From assembly GCA_946892075.1 (NCBI GenBank), contig CAMPNZ010000002.1, forward strand, positions 1-55,689: a stretch of DNA of 55,689 nucleotides, read 5' to 3'. Below the pieces are notes generated by a model. That model ran no database searches. It saw only the letters and a list, made by a program, of their open reading frames with translations, and was not told the origin of the DNA. Positions 8,743 to 17,703 of the stretch are shown here, one piece after another. This DNA is from an uncultured Coriobacteriales bacterium. GTDB taxonomy: Bacteria; Actinomycetota; Coriobacteriia; Coriobacteriales; Eggerthellaceae. The position numbers and the translations under genes are program-made. Every line of letters begins with the position of its first letter. Within the stretch, counting starts at the first letter, position 1.

Positions 8743-10701
8743 TTAAATGTCGAGGAATCGAACGTCACGAGCATGTTCTTGTATAAATTCACGGCGTGCT
8801 TCAACTTTGTCGCCCATCAAATCACGAACTGCGCGCTCAGCTTCCGCTGCATCATCAATATTTACTTGCAACAATGTTCGCGTTGCGGGCTCCATGGTTG
8901 TTTCCCACAGCTGCTCGGGATCCATCTCTCCTAAACCCTTGTAGCGCTGAACCGACCATTTATCAGGGTCATCGTATTCTGCCAACGTTGATGAAAGCGC
9001 TTTTTCGTCATAAATATAGCGATCGATTTTTGTGGAGCGCGAGTTTTTCTTTTTAATACCGTAAATAGGGGGTTGCGCAATATAAATATAACCGCGACTA
9101 ATAAGTTCTGGCATATGACGATAGAAAAATGTCAAAAGCAAACAACGGATGTGTGCGCCGTCAACATCAGCATCGGTCATGATTACAATGCGATGATAGC
9201 GTGCTTTATCTGCGTCGAAGTCTTCTCCGATGTTGGTTCCTATGGCCGTGATAAGCGAGCTAATTGTTTCTGATGCAAGTGAGCGCGAATACCCCGCACG
9301 CTCGACGTTAAGAATTTTGCCGCGCAAAGGTAATATAGCCTGATGCTGACGGTCACGCGCCTGTTTAGCAGAGCCTCCAGCCGAGTCGCCCTCAACGATA
9401 AAAATTTCGGAAAGTGACGGGTCTTTACTGGAACAATCTGCTAGTTTGCCTGGTAGCGCAAACGAATCAAGCACGTTTTTGCGGCGAGTAAGTTCACGCG
9501 CACGACGCGCTGCCTCGCGCGCCTTCAGTGCCTGCATTGCTTTGTCAATAATTGCTTTCGCAGGAGCTGGGTTTTCTTCAAGAAATTCCGCTAACTTTTG
9601 AACAACGGCTGTTTGCACAAGTGAGCGAATTTCAGTGTTGCCAAGTTTTGTTTTTGTTTGCCCTTCAAATTGCGGATCATGCAACTTCACAGAAATAACT
9701 GCCGCTAAGCCTTCACGTGTGTCATCGCCTGTCAAGTTCGGATCTTTGTCTTTAAGCAGGCCTTTTGCGCGCGCATAATCGTTAATGGTGCGGGTAAGTC
9801 CTTGCTTGAATCCTTCAAGATGTGTGCCGCCTTCTGCAGTGTTAATGTTATTCGCAAATGCCATAACCGAATTGTTGGAATACGATTTCGACCACTGCAT
9901 CGAAATTTCAACCGAGCCGTCGTCGTTACTATCAGCAAAGTAAAGCGGCTTATTAAGCGTTTCTTTCCCTTCGTTTATATAGGTAACGAAGTCGATTAAG
10001 CCCTGCTCAAAATGGAACGATTCTGTTTTAGGATGCTGTTGTCCGCTGGCGGCGTCCTCAATAAGAACACGCTCGTCAATCATCTCAATATGCAGGCCTT
10101 TTGTTAAGAACGCCATTTCACGAAAACGCTCTTGGAGCGTTTGATAATCATACACGCATGTTTCGGTAAAAATTGTAGGGTCGGGCCAGAAGGTAACTTT
10201 TGTCCCTGTATGATCTGATGTTCCAATTTCATGCAGCTTTTCAACCGTTTTGCCGCCTTCGAACGCTATCGCATAGCGCTTCCCGTTGCGTGACACCTCC
10301 ACTTCAACACGCTTTGACAGCGCATTTACCACAGAAATTCCAACGCCGTGCAACCCGCCCGATACTTTATAGCCCGAGCCACCAAATTTGCCGCCTGCGT
10401 GCAAAATCGTAAGTACCACTTCAACAGTAGGAATTTGCTCTTTCGGGTGGATATCAACAGGAATACCACGTCCGTTATCGATAACGGTAACCGAGTTATC
10501 GGGATGAATAATAACCTGAATGTGGTCGCAATATCCTGCAAGCGCCTCGTCAACCGAGTTGTCAACCACTTCGTACACCAAATGGTGCAGGCCACGCGGA
10601 CCTGTTGAGCCAATATACATGCCTGGTCGTTTGCGAACAGCCTCTAAACCTTCAAGTACTTGAATTGCAGATGAATCGTAATTGCTTGCTGAATCTGCCA
10701 C
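8743..10701 (-). CDS. gyrB: DNA gyrase subunit B
   Basis: A 652-residue ATPase subunit of gyrase. The GHKL ATP site is seen in EVVDNSVDEALAGY and in DNGRGIPVD. The transducer follows. The TOPRIM domain carries EGDSAGGSA (about 435), the PLRGKILNVE region and DADVDGAHI with its metal-binding Asp residues. The length matches short gyrB proteins without the E. coli insertion. It starts at GTG 10701 after AGGGGTG. It ends 11 bp before gyrA. A TATAAT on the minus strand (10775-10780) is the likely -10 element. The quinolone-relevant EGDSAGG Asp is unchanged. Confidence 0.98.
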   Translation of the reverse strand: MADSASNYDSSAIQVLEGLEAVRKRPGMYIGSTGPRGLHHLVYEVVDNSVDEALAGYCDHIQVIIHPDNSVTVIDNGRGIPVDIHPKEQIPTVEVVLTILHAGGKFGGSGYKVSGGLHGVGISVVNALSKRVEVEVSRNGKRYAIAFEGGKTVEKLHEIGTSDHTGTKVTFWPDPTIFTETCVYDYQTLQERFREMAFLTKGLHIEMIDERVLIEDAASGQQHPKTESFHFEQGLIDFVTYINEGKETLNKPLYFADSNDDGSVEISMQWSKSYSNNSVMAFANNINTAEGGTHLEGFKQGLTRTINDYARAKGLLKDKDPNLTGDDTREGLAAVISVKLHDPQFEGQTKTKLGNTEIRSLVQTAVVQKLAEFLEENPAPAKAIIDKAMQALKAREAARRARELTRRKNVLDSFALPGKLADCSSKDPSLSEIFIVEGDSAGGSAKQARDRQHQAILPLRGKILNVERAGYSRSLASETISSLITAIGTNIGEDFDADKARYHRIVIMTDADVDGAHIRCLLLTFFYRHMPELISRGYIYIAQPPIYGIKKKNSRSTKIDRYIYDEKALSSTLAEYDDPDKWSVQRYKGLGEMDPEQLWETTMEPATRTLLQVNIDDAAEAERAVRDLMGDKVEARREFIQEHARDVRFLDI

Positions 10702-10774
10702 AATTTCACCCCTAACCGACTAATGAAAATTAAATTTTTATGCTCCATGTACCTTGCTTTTATTGTGTAAGATT

Positions 10775-10780
10775 ATTATA
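10775..10780 (-). promoter_or_regulatory. -10 element upstream of gyrB
   Basis: TATAAT on the minus strand, about 75 bases before the gyrB start, in an AT-rich 158-bp spacer. No good -35 hexamer is visible 16-18 bp upstream, so this may be an activator- or supercoiling-dependent promoter. Confidence 0.5.
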
Positions 10781-10859
10781 CACGGTAGCGGTGATTTTTT
10801 TGCTTTCAAAATGCGTTATTTTCGGGAATAAGCAACTATTTGATATTTATTTGATATTT

Positions 10860-11393
10860 TTATCGAAACGACTGTGATATAGCGTCTTTAAGCGCCATTT
10901 GAAGACGTTTATCGCTTATAGCAGAAATCTGTTTCATGAACGTATTGTATTGCTCGCTTGTTATTTCTTCTTTTTGTTCTGCGCGGAACGTGTCCGAAGT
11001 GGTGTCGTTTTGTGAGCTGTCATCGTGGAGCAATTCTGCAAAAGGGTGATGGTTTTTAAATGTTCCACGTGAAACACTTATTCTTACCTGGTCTAATGCA
11101 ATGTTTCCCAATTCTGCAAATAATAACAGTATAATTTCGCGGTGAGCGTTGAGCTCGGCAGCATAAATGCTTTCGTCAACAAAAATAGTTCCTATCAGTG
11201 CATTGTGTTCCTTTTTTACAATTACATTATTGGTGTGGTTCAAAATAAGTTCACTTGATTGCTGAAAAACGCGTTCAATAACACTCTTATAACAATGCTG
11301 AACGCGGGCGATATACTGGGAATATGCAGCTGCCTTGTTTTGTTGCACAAGGGTAGAAAACTGGTGATCAAGAACGTCTCCTAGCTTTTTCAT
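10860..11393 (-). CDS. dciA: DciA/DUF721-type putative helicase loader
   Basis: A 177-residue protein between recF and gyrB, the usual place of DUF721/DciA in actinobacteria. In bacteria without DnaC, DciA loads DnaB helicase, and no DnaC is seen here. The N-terminal half (about 1-95) has the pattern of the DUF721 KH-like fold, including a conserved helix then strands ending in ...EHNALIGTIFVDESIYAAEL. The C-terminal half is Ser/Gln/Glu-rich and poorly conserved. I prefer ATG 11393 (MKKLGDVL), which has AAGGA 8 bases upstream, over the ATG at 11432. The gene contains an exact B. subtilis-type parS sequence at 11061-11076. Assignment rests on position plus weak sequence similarity. Confidence 0.72.
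   Translation of the reverse strand: MKKLGDVLDHQFSTLVQQNKAAAYSQYIARVQHCYKSVIERVFQQSSELILNHTNNVIVKKEHNALIGTIFVDESIYAAELNAHREIILLLFAELGNIALDQVRISVSRGTFKNHHPFAELLHDDSSQNDTTSDTFRAEQKEEITSEQYNTFMKQISAISDKRLQMALKDAISQSFR
11061..11076. other. parS site (ParB-binding) inside dciA
   Basis: TGTTCCACGTGAAACA matches the published B. subtilis parS consensus at all 16 positions. It lies within the dciA reading frame, about 6 kb left of the inferred origin. ParB (Spo0J) would nucleate here and spread. Neither parA nor parB is in the window. Confidence 0.88.
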
Positions 11394-11517
11394 CGCCTGG
11401 TCCTTACCCTTGTTTACTCTGGTTGGAAGCACTTTTGCTGTGCGTTCGACACACGAGTGTATTGCACGTATCGATGAAAGTATAACGCATCTGTGCCTTA
11501 GAAGTCTCCCTTAGAGC

Positions 11518-11523
11518 ATTATA
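11518..11523 (-). promoter_or_regulatory. -10 element upstream of dciA
   Basis: TATAAT on the minus strand in the 247-bp gap between recF and dciA, about 125 bases before the dciA start. A second -10-like TATACT lies at 11478-11483. No clear -35 is visible. The size of the gap suggests that dciA has its own promoter and is not only read through from recF. Confidence 0.45.
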
Positions 11524-11640
11524 ACGAGGGCGCCTTACGTGACGCTGATACTGCGGGCGGTGGAGCAGCCTATACCCAGCTACCTGCGCTATAAGAAAAA
11601 CGCAAGAGTGCGCGACTCATTGTGGTTTCTACCAGCCTTT

Positions 11641-12810
11641 TTATTTCTCAATACAAATTTCTTGGTAATCGTTTAAGCAAGAATAATCAAAATCACTCAT
11701 TGATGTTGTAGTTATAAAGCTTTGGTACGGTTTATTCAGATAGGAACATAAAAATGCAACTCTGCTGCTATCTAACTCACTCATAACATCATCAAGTAGT
11801 AGTAGGGGTTTGATATGCTTAATGGTTTCAATAAGCTCGAGTTCTGCCAGTTTCCACGACAATGCAAGTGAGCGTGCTTGCCCTTGACTTGCAAATTGCT
11901 GAACAGGCACATTATCTATATAAAACGTTATAGCGTCATGGTGCGCGCCGATAATAGTACGCGCCGATAAGCACTCTACCTGCGCTCGGAGGTCAAGTTG
12001 CTGGCGTGTAAGGCTCAAAAGTTCCTCAACAGTAAGCTCGGAAGTATCAAGGTTTGCGCTGGTTGTGGGCGACGTACCATCAGAAGAACTATCTGCTTGC
12101 CATGAATATGTGTAGCGGGCGTGGCAGACTTCCTTACCTGAACTAAAGTGGCTATAAAATTGCGCAATCAAGGGAAGGAGCAGCTTAAATAAACGGCAGC
12201 GTTGATAACTTAAATGTGCTGAACACAAAGCGAATGTTTCATTGGTAGCTTGCAAGTATTCACGCGTACATCCCTGTTTCAACAGGCTACGTTTGTAGCT
12301 AAGTATTTTCTCAAAGTCGCGTTTTACCTGGTAATATGAGCGCGATAATTGACCTCCCAGCACATCAAGCGCATCTCGTTTCAACTTCGACGAATTTTGC
12401 ACCAGCGCTAAGTCGCTGGGTGAAAAAACAACAGCTGGTAGCATGCCTTTAAGCTGGGAAATTGCTTTTTTCTTTGTATTGAGGGTATAGCTTTTACTGT
12501 CTGGATTAACACGCAGCGCAACCGCTAATCGACGGTCGCCACATTCAAAATTACCCTCAACAGACGCCTGTTCTTGGTGAAAACGCACAAGTTCTGTTAA
12601 TTTTGGATGGCGAAAGGAACTAAGCGCCGATAAAAGATATATCGCTTCAAGTATATTCGTTTTACCTGCGCCGTTGTTTCCCGTAAGAACCGACGTTTTA
12701 GCAGAAAACTCAAGTGTTTTCGACGTATAGTTTCTAAACTCGTGCAGCGTAAGGGTGGTAAGTTTAGTGTTCGGCAAGGCACATTCAGATGTGTCGTTCA
12801 TATTTACCAT
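11641..12810 (-). CDS. recF: RecF, DNA replication and repair ATPase
   Basis: A 389-residue ABC-type ATPase that acts with RecO and RecR to load RecA at gapped DNA. The Walker A motif GNNGAGKTNILEA lies near residue 40. The coiled-coil/lid region is next. The C-terminal part has the signature region QGQARSLALSWKLAELE and the Walker B LLLLDDVMSELDSSR. I start at ATG 12810, one base after the dnaN stop; a second ATG (MNDTSE) lies three codons later. The longer frame to 13077 only overlaps dnaN. The tight junction implies translational coupling with dnaN. Confidence 0.96.
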   Translation of the reverse strand: MVNMNDTSECALPNTKLTTLTLHEFRNYTSKTLEFSAKTSVLTGNNGAGKTNILEAIYLLSALSSFRHPKLTELVRFHQEQASVEGNFECGDRRLAVALRVNPDSKSYTLNTKKKAISQLKGMLPAVVFSPSDLALVQNSSKLKRDALDVLGGQLSRSYYQVKRDFEKILSYKRSLLKQGCTREYLQATNETFALCSAHLSYQRCRLFKLLLPLIAQFYSHFSSGKEVCHARYTYSWQADSSSDGTSPTTSANLDTSELTVEELLSLTRQQLDLRAQVECLSARTIIGAHHDAITFYIDNVPVQQFASQGQARSLALSWKLAELELIETIKHIKPLLLLDDVMSELDSSRVAFLCSYLNKPYQSFITTTSMSDFDYSCLNDYQEICIEK

Positions 12811-12811
12811 G

Positions 12812-13906
12812 TTAACGAATACGAACAGGCATCGCGATAAAGATATAGGTATTGTTTTCAGAATCGCGCAAAATTCCCGGTTTCGTGTCTTGTGATAGTT
12901 GAAGCACCAGCTCATCGCTAGGACACGATGAAATGCCTGGTAGCAGGAACGTATTGTTGAAGCCGATTGTAAGCGCACTGCCTTCAATAGTTGCTTTGAT
13001 ACATTCCGTGATTTTCCCCTGCTCGTCGGATGCAGTAAGCGTAATCGTTTGATCGGTCGTGTTAAATTCAAACACAATAGGAGTTGTTTCTTTTTTAAGA
13101 AGTGACGTGCGTTTAAGAGCGCTTAGCAGCTCATCGCGATTAACGTGCACGGTTGTCGAGGCGGATGCGGCCGTAAAAGGACTAATATCTACCGGCAAAA
13201 TATCAAGTTTTTGCCCAACAATAACAGTATCTCCGCAGGTAAATGTAACATTATTTTCAAAAACGGAAAGGGTCACGTCTTGATTACTTGACGGAAGTGC
13301 TGTAATGGTTTGCAATAGCTCTACCGGAAGAGAGAATTGCTGTTCAGAAGCAACGTTTTCGATGCTATACGTGCACACCATAACGCGATAGTTATCCATT
13401 GACTGCATGGTAAACGCGTTGTCTTTAATGTGGAGAGCTACCGAGTTACCATATGAGGCCTCATTTCTTTTCAATCCTAAGCTCAGTACATGCTTGCCAA
13501 GTTGTTGCAAAACTGAAAGCGGAAGTTGGATTGAGGTACCATTTTCAAACTGAGGAAACTGTGGCAAATCGTTTTGCGCTAAACAGATAAGCGAAAATGA
13601 TGTTGAACCGCAATGCACGCGCACATGATTGTCGACTAACTCGAACTGGGCAACACTTTCGGGCAAATTGCGTATAAACGCTGCGAAAACACGCCCCGGA
13701 ATTGCCACGTCTCCACCTTGTTCAACAAGAGCGTTCACGCTTGTTTTAATTGAGATTGTTAAGTTTGTTGCTTCAAGTTTAAGTGTGTCTTGAAGCGCAG
13801 TAAGGTGAATACATGCAAGACTTGGCTGTGTGGAATCGCTACCCACTGCAAGCATTACCGCAGAGAGCGCTTGAGTTAAAGTATTTTTATCAACGCTAAA
13901 TTTCAT
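12812..13906 (-). CDS. dnaN: DNA polymerase III beta subunit (sliding clamp)
   Basis: A 364-residue processivity clamp; two subunits close around DNA and tether polymerase III. The three-domain clamp pattern is visible. The protein opens with MKFSVDKNTLTQALSAVMLAV and the C terminus ends in ...IFIAMPVRIR, matching the family's MPVRL-type end that contributes to the partner-binding cleft. Length is normal. AAGGAGG sits 6 bases before the ATG. It precedes recF by one base. It is separated from dnaA by 481 bp, which is unusually long for this pair and holds DnaA-box-like sites. Confidence 0.97.
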   Translation of the reverse strand: MKFSVDKNTLTQALSAVMLAVGSDSTQPSLACIHLTALQDTLKLEATNLTISIKTSVNALVEQGGDVAIPGRVFAAFIRNLPESVAQFELVDNHVRVHCGSTSFSLICLAQNDLPQFPQFENGTSIQLPLSVLQQLGKHVLSLGLKRNEASYGNSVALHIKDNAFTMQSMDNYRVMVCTYSIENVASEQQFSLPVELLQTITALPSSNQDVTLSVFENNVTFTCGDTVIVGQKLDILPVDISPFTAASASTTVHVNRDELLSALKRTSLLKKETTPIVFEFNTTDQTITLTASDEQGKITECIKATIEGSALTIGFNNTFLLPGISSCPSDELVLQLSQDTKPGILRDSENNTYIFIAMPVRIR

Positions 13907-14387
13907 AGCACCCTCCTTGAGTACCTTAGGTAAGTTAGCTAACAGGATAGAGCTTATTCCCGAAAAAGCAAATAGCTGATTTTTGTCGTTAAATTCCTTA
14001 TTTTTATATTATATTTTTATCTTTAAAAAGAAATAGTAATACATAATAAGCTCTGTTGAATTGTGGAAAAACGCAAAAGGTACAGCTGAGTGTTTGTGTT
14101 GCTCTTTTATAGTTGTGTTGAAACACGTAGGAATATTTTTGAAAACTTTCCGCACCGATTTCTTTTCCACGCAGATTGTATAAGTTTGCACCAAGTTTTA
14201 ACGAGTTTTTGCGCTGCTGCATTCGCTATATCTCCATAAATACGAAAATGAACCTTAGTTCCTGTTTCCGCACTAGCCTGCGCACCCAAGAAGTTCCGTT
14301 TCAGCTTCCGCTGCTCGTGCGCGCAAAGCGAGCGTGTATGTTTTGTTGCTACCACCACGAACGTTATCCGTTTACCTGCACATATGC
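13907..14387. other. dnaA-dnaN spacer with DnaA-box-like sites
   Basis: A 481-bp AT-rich spacer with no credible gene. TTTTCCACA occurs on the minus strand at 14062-14070 and TTTTCCACG on the plus strand at 14163-14171. Weaker relatives ending in TTCAACA lie on the minus strand at 14054-14062 and 14116-14124. Together with the boxes upstream of the dnaA operon, this could be the second half of a bipartite oriC. It must also carry the dnaN promoter. Confidence 0.5.
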
Positions 14388-16070
14388 TTATTTTTCACGT
14401 ATGAGTTTTTGAATAAGCTCTATTTCTTCTTGAACTTCTCTGCTTTTTTCAAGACGCTCTTCGATACTTTTTACTGCATAGATAATTGTTGCGTGATCGC
14501 GTCCTCCAAACGATTCTCCTACCAGCGCAAACGGTATGTCAAGCATCTCGCGACACAAATAGATAGCAATTTGACGCGGATATGAAATATCACGCGAGCG
14601 CTTCGCTCCCACAAGGTCGTCGTGTTTTATTTTGTAGTAATCTTCAACCACTTCTTGAATTGCTTTAATAGTAAGCTGGCGCATCGCTCCACCAGAGAAA
14701 TGGTTCTCAAGCAATTTACGAACTGTTGGAAGGGTAAGCGCATCACTTCCAAAAATTTTAATTTGCGAGATAACTTTTGTAATGGCGGATTTTAACTCGC
14801 GGATGTTTGAGCCGGAATTTTCCGCGATATACATTTCTATTTCTTCAGGCACCGTAACGCTTTGAGGTGCGGAAATGCGATTATATTCCCGAATAAAATT
14901 CCGAATAATACTGAGTTTTGTTTCAATTTCAGGCGGCTGAATATCAACCGTTCCACCAGAGTTAAAACGCGAGTAATACCGCTCGTCGATATCGATATTT
15001 TTTGGTGCGCGATCTGCAGAAAGAATGATTTGCATACCTTTTTCGATGCGCGTGTTTATAATTTGGAACAAAATTTCAAGCGTCTGCTTTTTACCTTGTA
15101 GTAGCTGCACATCATCGATGAGTAATACATCAACGTTTTCGTATGCGTTTTGGAAATCGCGAAAGGTGTGTTTTGACTTATCGTGCTCCATGCTTGCTTC
15201 GATAAATTCATTCAAAAACGAGGACGCGTCCTTATAAAGCCTGGTGTAGTGCGGTAAATTTACCCGAATGTAATCTTCAATGGCGCGCACAAGGTGCGTT
15301 TTGCCAAGCCCCGATTTTCCGTAAATAAACAGTGGATTAAGTGAGCGATTTCCCGGATTACCAGCCACTTCAATCGACATCGAATACGCCATTCTGTTAG
15401 AGTCGCCAATAACAAAATTTTCAAACGTGTAAGCGCTTTCAATGCCGTTATGATCGTTTGGCACACTCTCGGACGCCGATTCAAAAGCCTGCGTTGGGGC
15501 AGTTTCAAGCGGGCTGGTCAAAGGCGTTGTTTTCTTGTTCTGTGTTTCACTTCCAGCACCCGATGGTTCGCATTCTTTATTTTCGCGCGACCGCGTTTGT
15601 GTATTCTGATAAGCGTCTTTAAGATGCACTGCCGCGTTTCCTATGACATTTTCCCCAACTTGAGCGCCTTCGCGGGACATTCCGCCAACATTTGACGAGT
15701 GAGGGTGTATTTGTGTTGCACCAGACATATTATTTGGAACGCTAGGCTGCGCCTCGCTTGCCCCCACGTTCACTCCAGCGGCGCCGTTAATGTTTTCACC
15801 CGCGCTATCAGGTTCTATTAAGCGAATTGAAATTTTTGGGCTCCATTGATACATCTCTTGCAAAGTAGTTGTAATATAGTTTGAAAAATTACGCTCAATC
15901 CAACTTTTTACAAAGGCGTTAGTAGTGCATAACACCATTTCATCAGGTGATATTGCTTGAGGTTCAAGCTGTGTGAAAAACGCGTCAAACTGGCCGTCGC
16001 TAATATAGTGCCGCGCACGAAGCGTACTACAAAGTTGTATCCACTGTTCATGTAATTGAAAATCATCCAT
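14388..16070 (-). CDS. dnaA: Chromosomal replication initiator DnaA
   Basis: A 560-residue AAA+ initiator that binds DnaA boxes and melts oriC. Domain I (about 1-85) is followed by a long Asn/Gly/Ser/Thr-rich domain II linker (about 85-215), longer than in E. coli (467 residues in total). The AAA+ domain begins with TFENFVIGDSNRMA. It has Walker A GKSGLGKTHL (about 250), Walker B VDVLLIDDVQLL and sensor motifs. Domain IV ends with the DNA-binding signature FGGRDHATIIYAV. AAAGGA lies upstream of ATG 16070. It follows the GHKL/winged-helix gene by 14 bp, so the two are almost certainly one transcript. Confidence 0.98.
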   Translation of the reverse strand: MDDFQLHEQWIQLCSTLRARHYISDGQFDAFFTQLEPQAISPDEMVLCTTNAFVKSWIERNFSNYITTTLQEMYQWSPKISIRLIEPDSAGENINGAAGVNVGASEAQPSVPNNMSGATQIHPHSSNVGGMSREGAQVGENVIGNAAVHLKDAYQNTQTRSRENKECEPSGAGSETQNKKTTPLTSPLETAPTQAFESASESVPNDHNGIESAYTFENFVIGDSNRMAYSMSIEVAGNPGNRSLNPLFIYGKSGLGKTHLVRAIEDYIRVNLPHYTRLYKDASSFLNEFIEASMEHDKSKHTFRDFQNAYENVDVLLIDDVQLLQGKKQTLEILFQIINTRIEKGMQIILSADRAPKNIDIDERYYSRFNSGGTVDIQPPEIETKLSIIRNFIREYNRISAPQSVTVPEEIEMYIAENSGSNIRELKSAITKVISQIKIFGSDALTLPTVRKLLENHFSGGAMRQLTIKAIQEVVEDYYKIKHDDLVGAKRSRDISYPRQIAIYLCREMLDIPFALVGESFGGRDHATIIYAVKSIEERLEKSREVQEEIELIQKLIREK

Positions 16071-16084
16071 TATCGTTCCTTTAG

Positions 16085-16981
16085 CTACTGTTGCGCGTCA
16101 AAATGGTGAGCAACTTGAGTTCCATAGGCAGTTAACACGCGTTTTTTGGTACCGTGCGGTTGCTCTATTAAGTTCAAGTCAAGTAATTTTTGGAAAGTTG
16201 CATGCACGGTTGATGGAGCGGCGTCGGTATATTGTGCCATTTCGGTAATCCCCAGTGCTCCTTCAACCAAAAACACATGCAAAAACGTAATTTCTCGCTG
16301 CGTAAGCACCGGTATTTGCAATGCTGATGCGGAACTCGAGGCGTCGTTTGAAATATTAAGCGCCCGCCGCAAATGCGATTCATCCTGGTTTTCTTCACTT
16401 GTTAGACTGATGGTAACCACTGCACCCGCGTTAATATTACTTTCAATGACAACGCTTCCGTGCTCGCTTTCGAAATACTCTTTTACGATAGGCAAACCAG
16501 AACCTACACCTCGTATAAACCGCTTCATTGACGATGTAGCAGACGAAAACCCAGGAAGCTGCGCTTTTGCGACATCAGCAATGCCAGGACCCTGGTCAGC
16601 AAACCGAATGGTATTACCTTTATCGAGAATAGAAATAACCACTTCACTAAATTGAGCGTGAATGAAATTTTCTGAAACTTCTTGAATAACGGTAAAAGGG
16701 ATACTTCCCCCAAGCTCTTTTGCTAACAGGTAGGTTTGCGACGCCAACGCGGCAATGTAATCTTGCGTTGGTGCTGGCTGTATTTGAACCGTTCGCGGCG
16801 CAGCGCGCAAATTATCGTACACAGCAATCGTTGAGATACTTGAAACGAAGGTGTAAGGATCGTCCACAGGCGCTTGCTGAACAGCCGCTTGTGTTGGTGC
16901 TTGCGCAGATGATGACGGTGACGGGACATAAACGGGCGCTGCATTATTTGCGTGCGTGCGGGAATCAAGCTCGTTATCCAT
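16085..16981 (-). CDS. GHKL ATPase/winged-helix regulator upstream of dnaA
   Basis: A 298-residue cytoplasmic protein. Residues 1-45 are Pro/Ala/Gln-rich and disordered. Residues about 75-205 form a complete GHKL (histidine-kinase-like) ATP-binding domain: N-box EVSENFIHA, G1 ADQGPGI and G2 GVGSGLPIVKEYF. No phospho-acceptor or sensor domain is present, as in the SpoIIAB/RsbW anti-sigma class. Residues about 228-295 look like a MarR-type winged helix (LTQREITFL, then TEMAQYTDAAPSTVHATFQKLLDLNLIE, then a wing). It would be an ATP-responsive DNA-binding regulator. It ends 14 bp before dnaA, and a GATGAGGT ribosome site precedes its ATG. A minus-strand TACAAT at 17023-17028 is a candidate -10. 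Function is unknown; control of dnaA or of the origin is an inference from position. Confidence 0.8.
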   Translation of the reverse strand: MDNELDSRTHANNAAPVYVPSPSSSAQAPTQAAVQQAPVDDPYTFVSSISTIAVYDNLRAAPRTVQIQPAPTQDYIAALASQTYLLAKELGGSIPFTVIQEVSENFIHAQFSEVVISILDKGNTIRFADQGPGIADVAKAQLPGFSSATSSMKRFIRGVGSGLPIVKEYFESEHGSVVIESNINAGAVVTISLTSEENQDESHLRRALNISNDASSSASALQIPVLTQREITFLHVFLVEGALGITEMAQYTDAAPSTVHATFQKLLDLNLIEQPHGTKKRVLTAYGTQVAHHFDAQQ

Positions 16982-17703
16982 ACCTCATCACTTTCATACT
17001 CAAAAAAGTTTTCAACATCTGTATTGTACCTTGTTCAGCTTTTTTCAAGCAGCTATTCCGCCGTTTTCTTAAAAATTCTTTCTTAGAAGGTAATTTCTTG
17101 GTATTTCACACAGTGATTTCAGTAATTTTCTTTATTTTTCTTATATATATAAAGCATTGAACTGGTGTTTTTATTAGTTTTCCATAATTTATAAACAAAT
17201 TGTGAAAAACTTTGAAAACAAAAATCAAGAACGTTCAAAATTTTTTAAATTTCTGCTTGCGCGTTGATAATTTTATGATATGGAGCGCCTTTAAACTGCA
17301 ATATAGATGATTTTTCTAAGATATAGTGTTTCATAATAATGACAAGGAAAAACAGACAAAAACATTATTCAATATATCGCTTTTGTGTAGAAAAACTCCA
17401 GTTCATATATGGTAGTAAATTATTCAACAAGCTCACACTATAATTTGAAAAATCTTTGATTTTCTGCTTGACAAACACGTATAAAAGGTTTCTGTTATCC
17501 GCTTCTTACATCACGTAAAAAGTTTTCAACATTTTCCACAATAAAGGGTGTTGAAAGTTGAAAAGTTTTACTTCCCACAGCGTGCACCAATACAAAATTC
17601 AAAACATATTGAAACAGGAGTGCGGCCACCCATGGTTTAGTTACATGCCGGTAGCTGCACTCCATCAGACCAAGTAACCCCATCACGTACCACAGGTATC
17701 GTA
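16982..17703. other. oriC: Candidate oriC (AT-rich, DnaA-box-like cluster)
   Basis: A 722-bp AT-rich non-coding region. TTTTCAACA (17523-17531) directly abuts TTTTCCACA (17532-17540), the latter fitting the DnaA-box consensus TTWTNCACA. Inverted relatives follow at 17549-17566. TTTTTCACA lies on the minus strand at 17201-17209, TTTTCAACA at 17009-17017 and TATTCAACA near 17421. Runs of A/T at 17120-17280 could be the unwinding element. Gene orientation switches from minus to plus across this block, as expected where forks diverge. The 17009-17017 site lies next to the dnaA-operon promoter. A 7-bp stem, GGAGTGC (17617-17623) with GCACTCC (17657-17663), closes the region on the transposase side. 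Confidence 0.7.
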
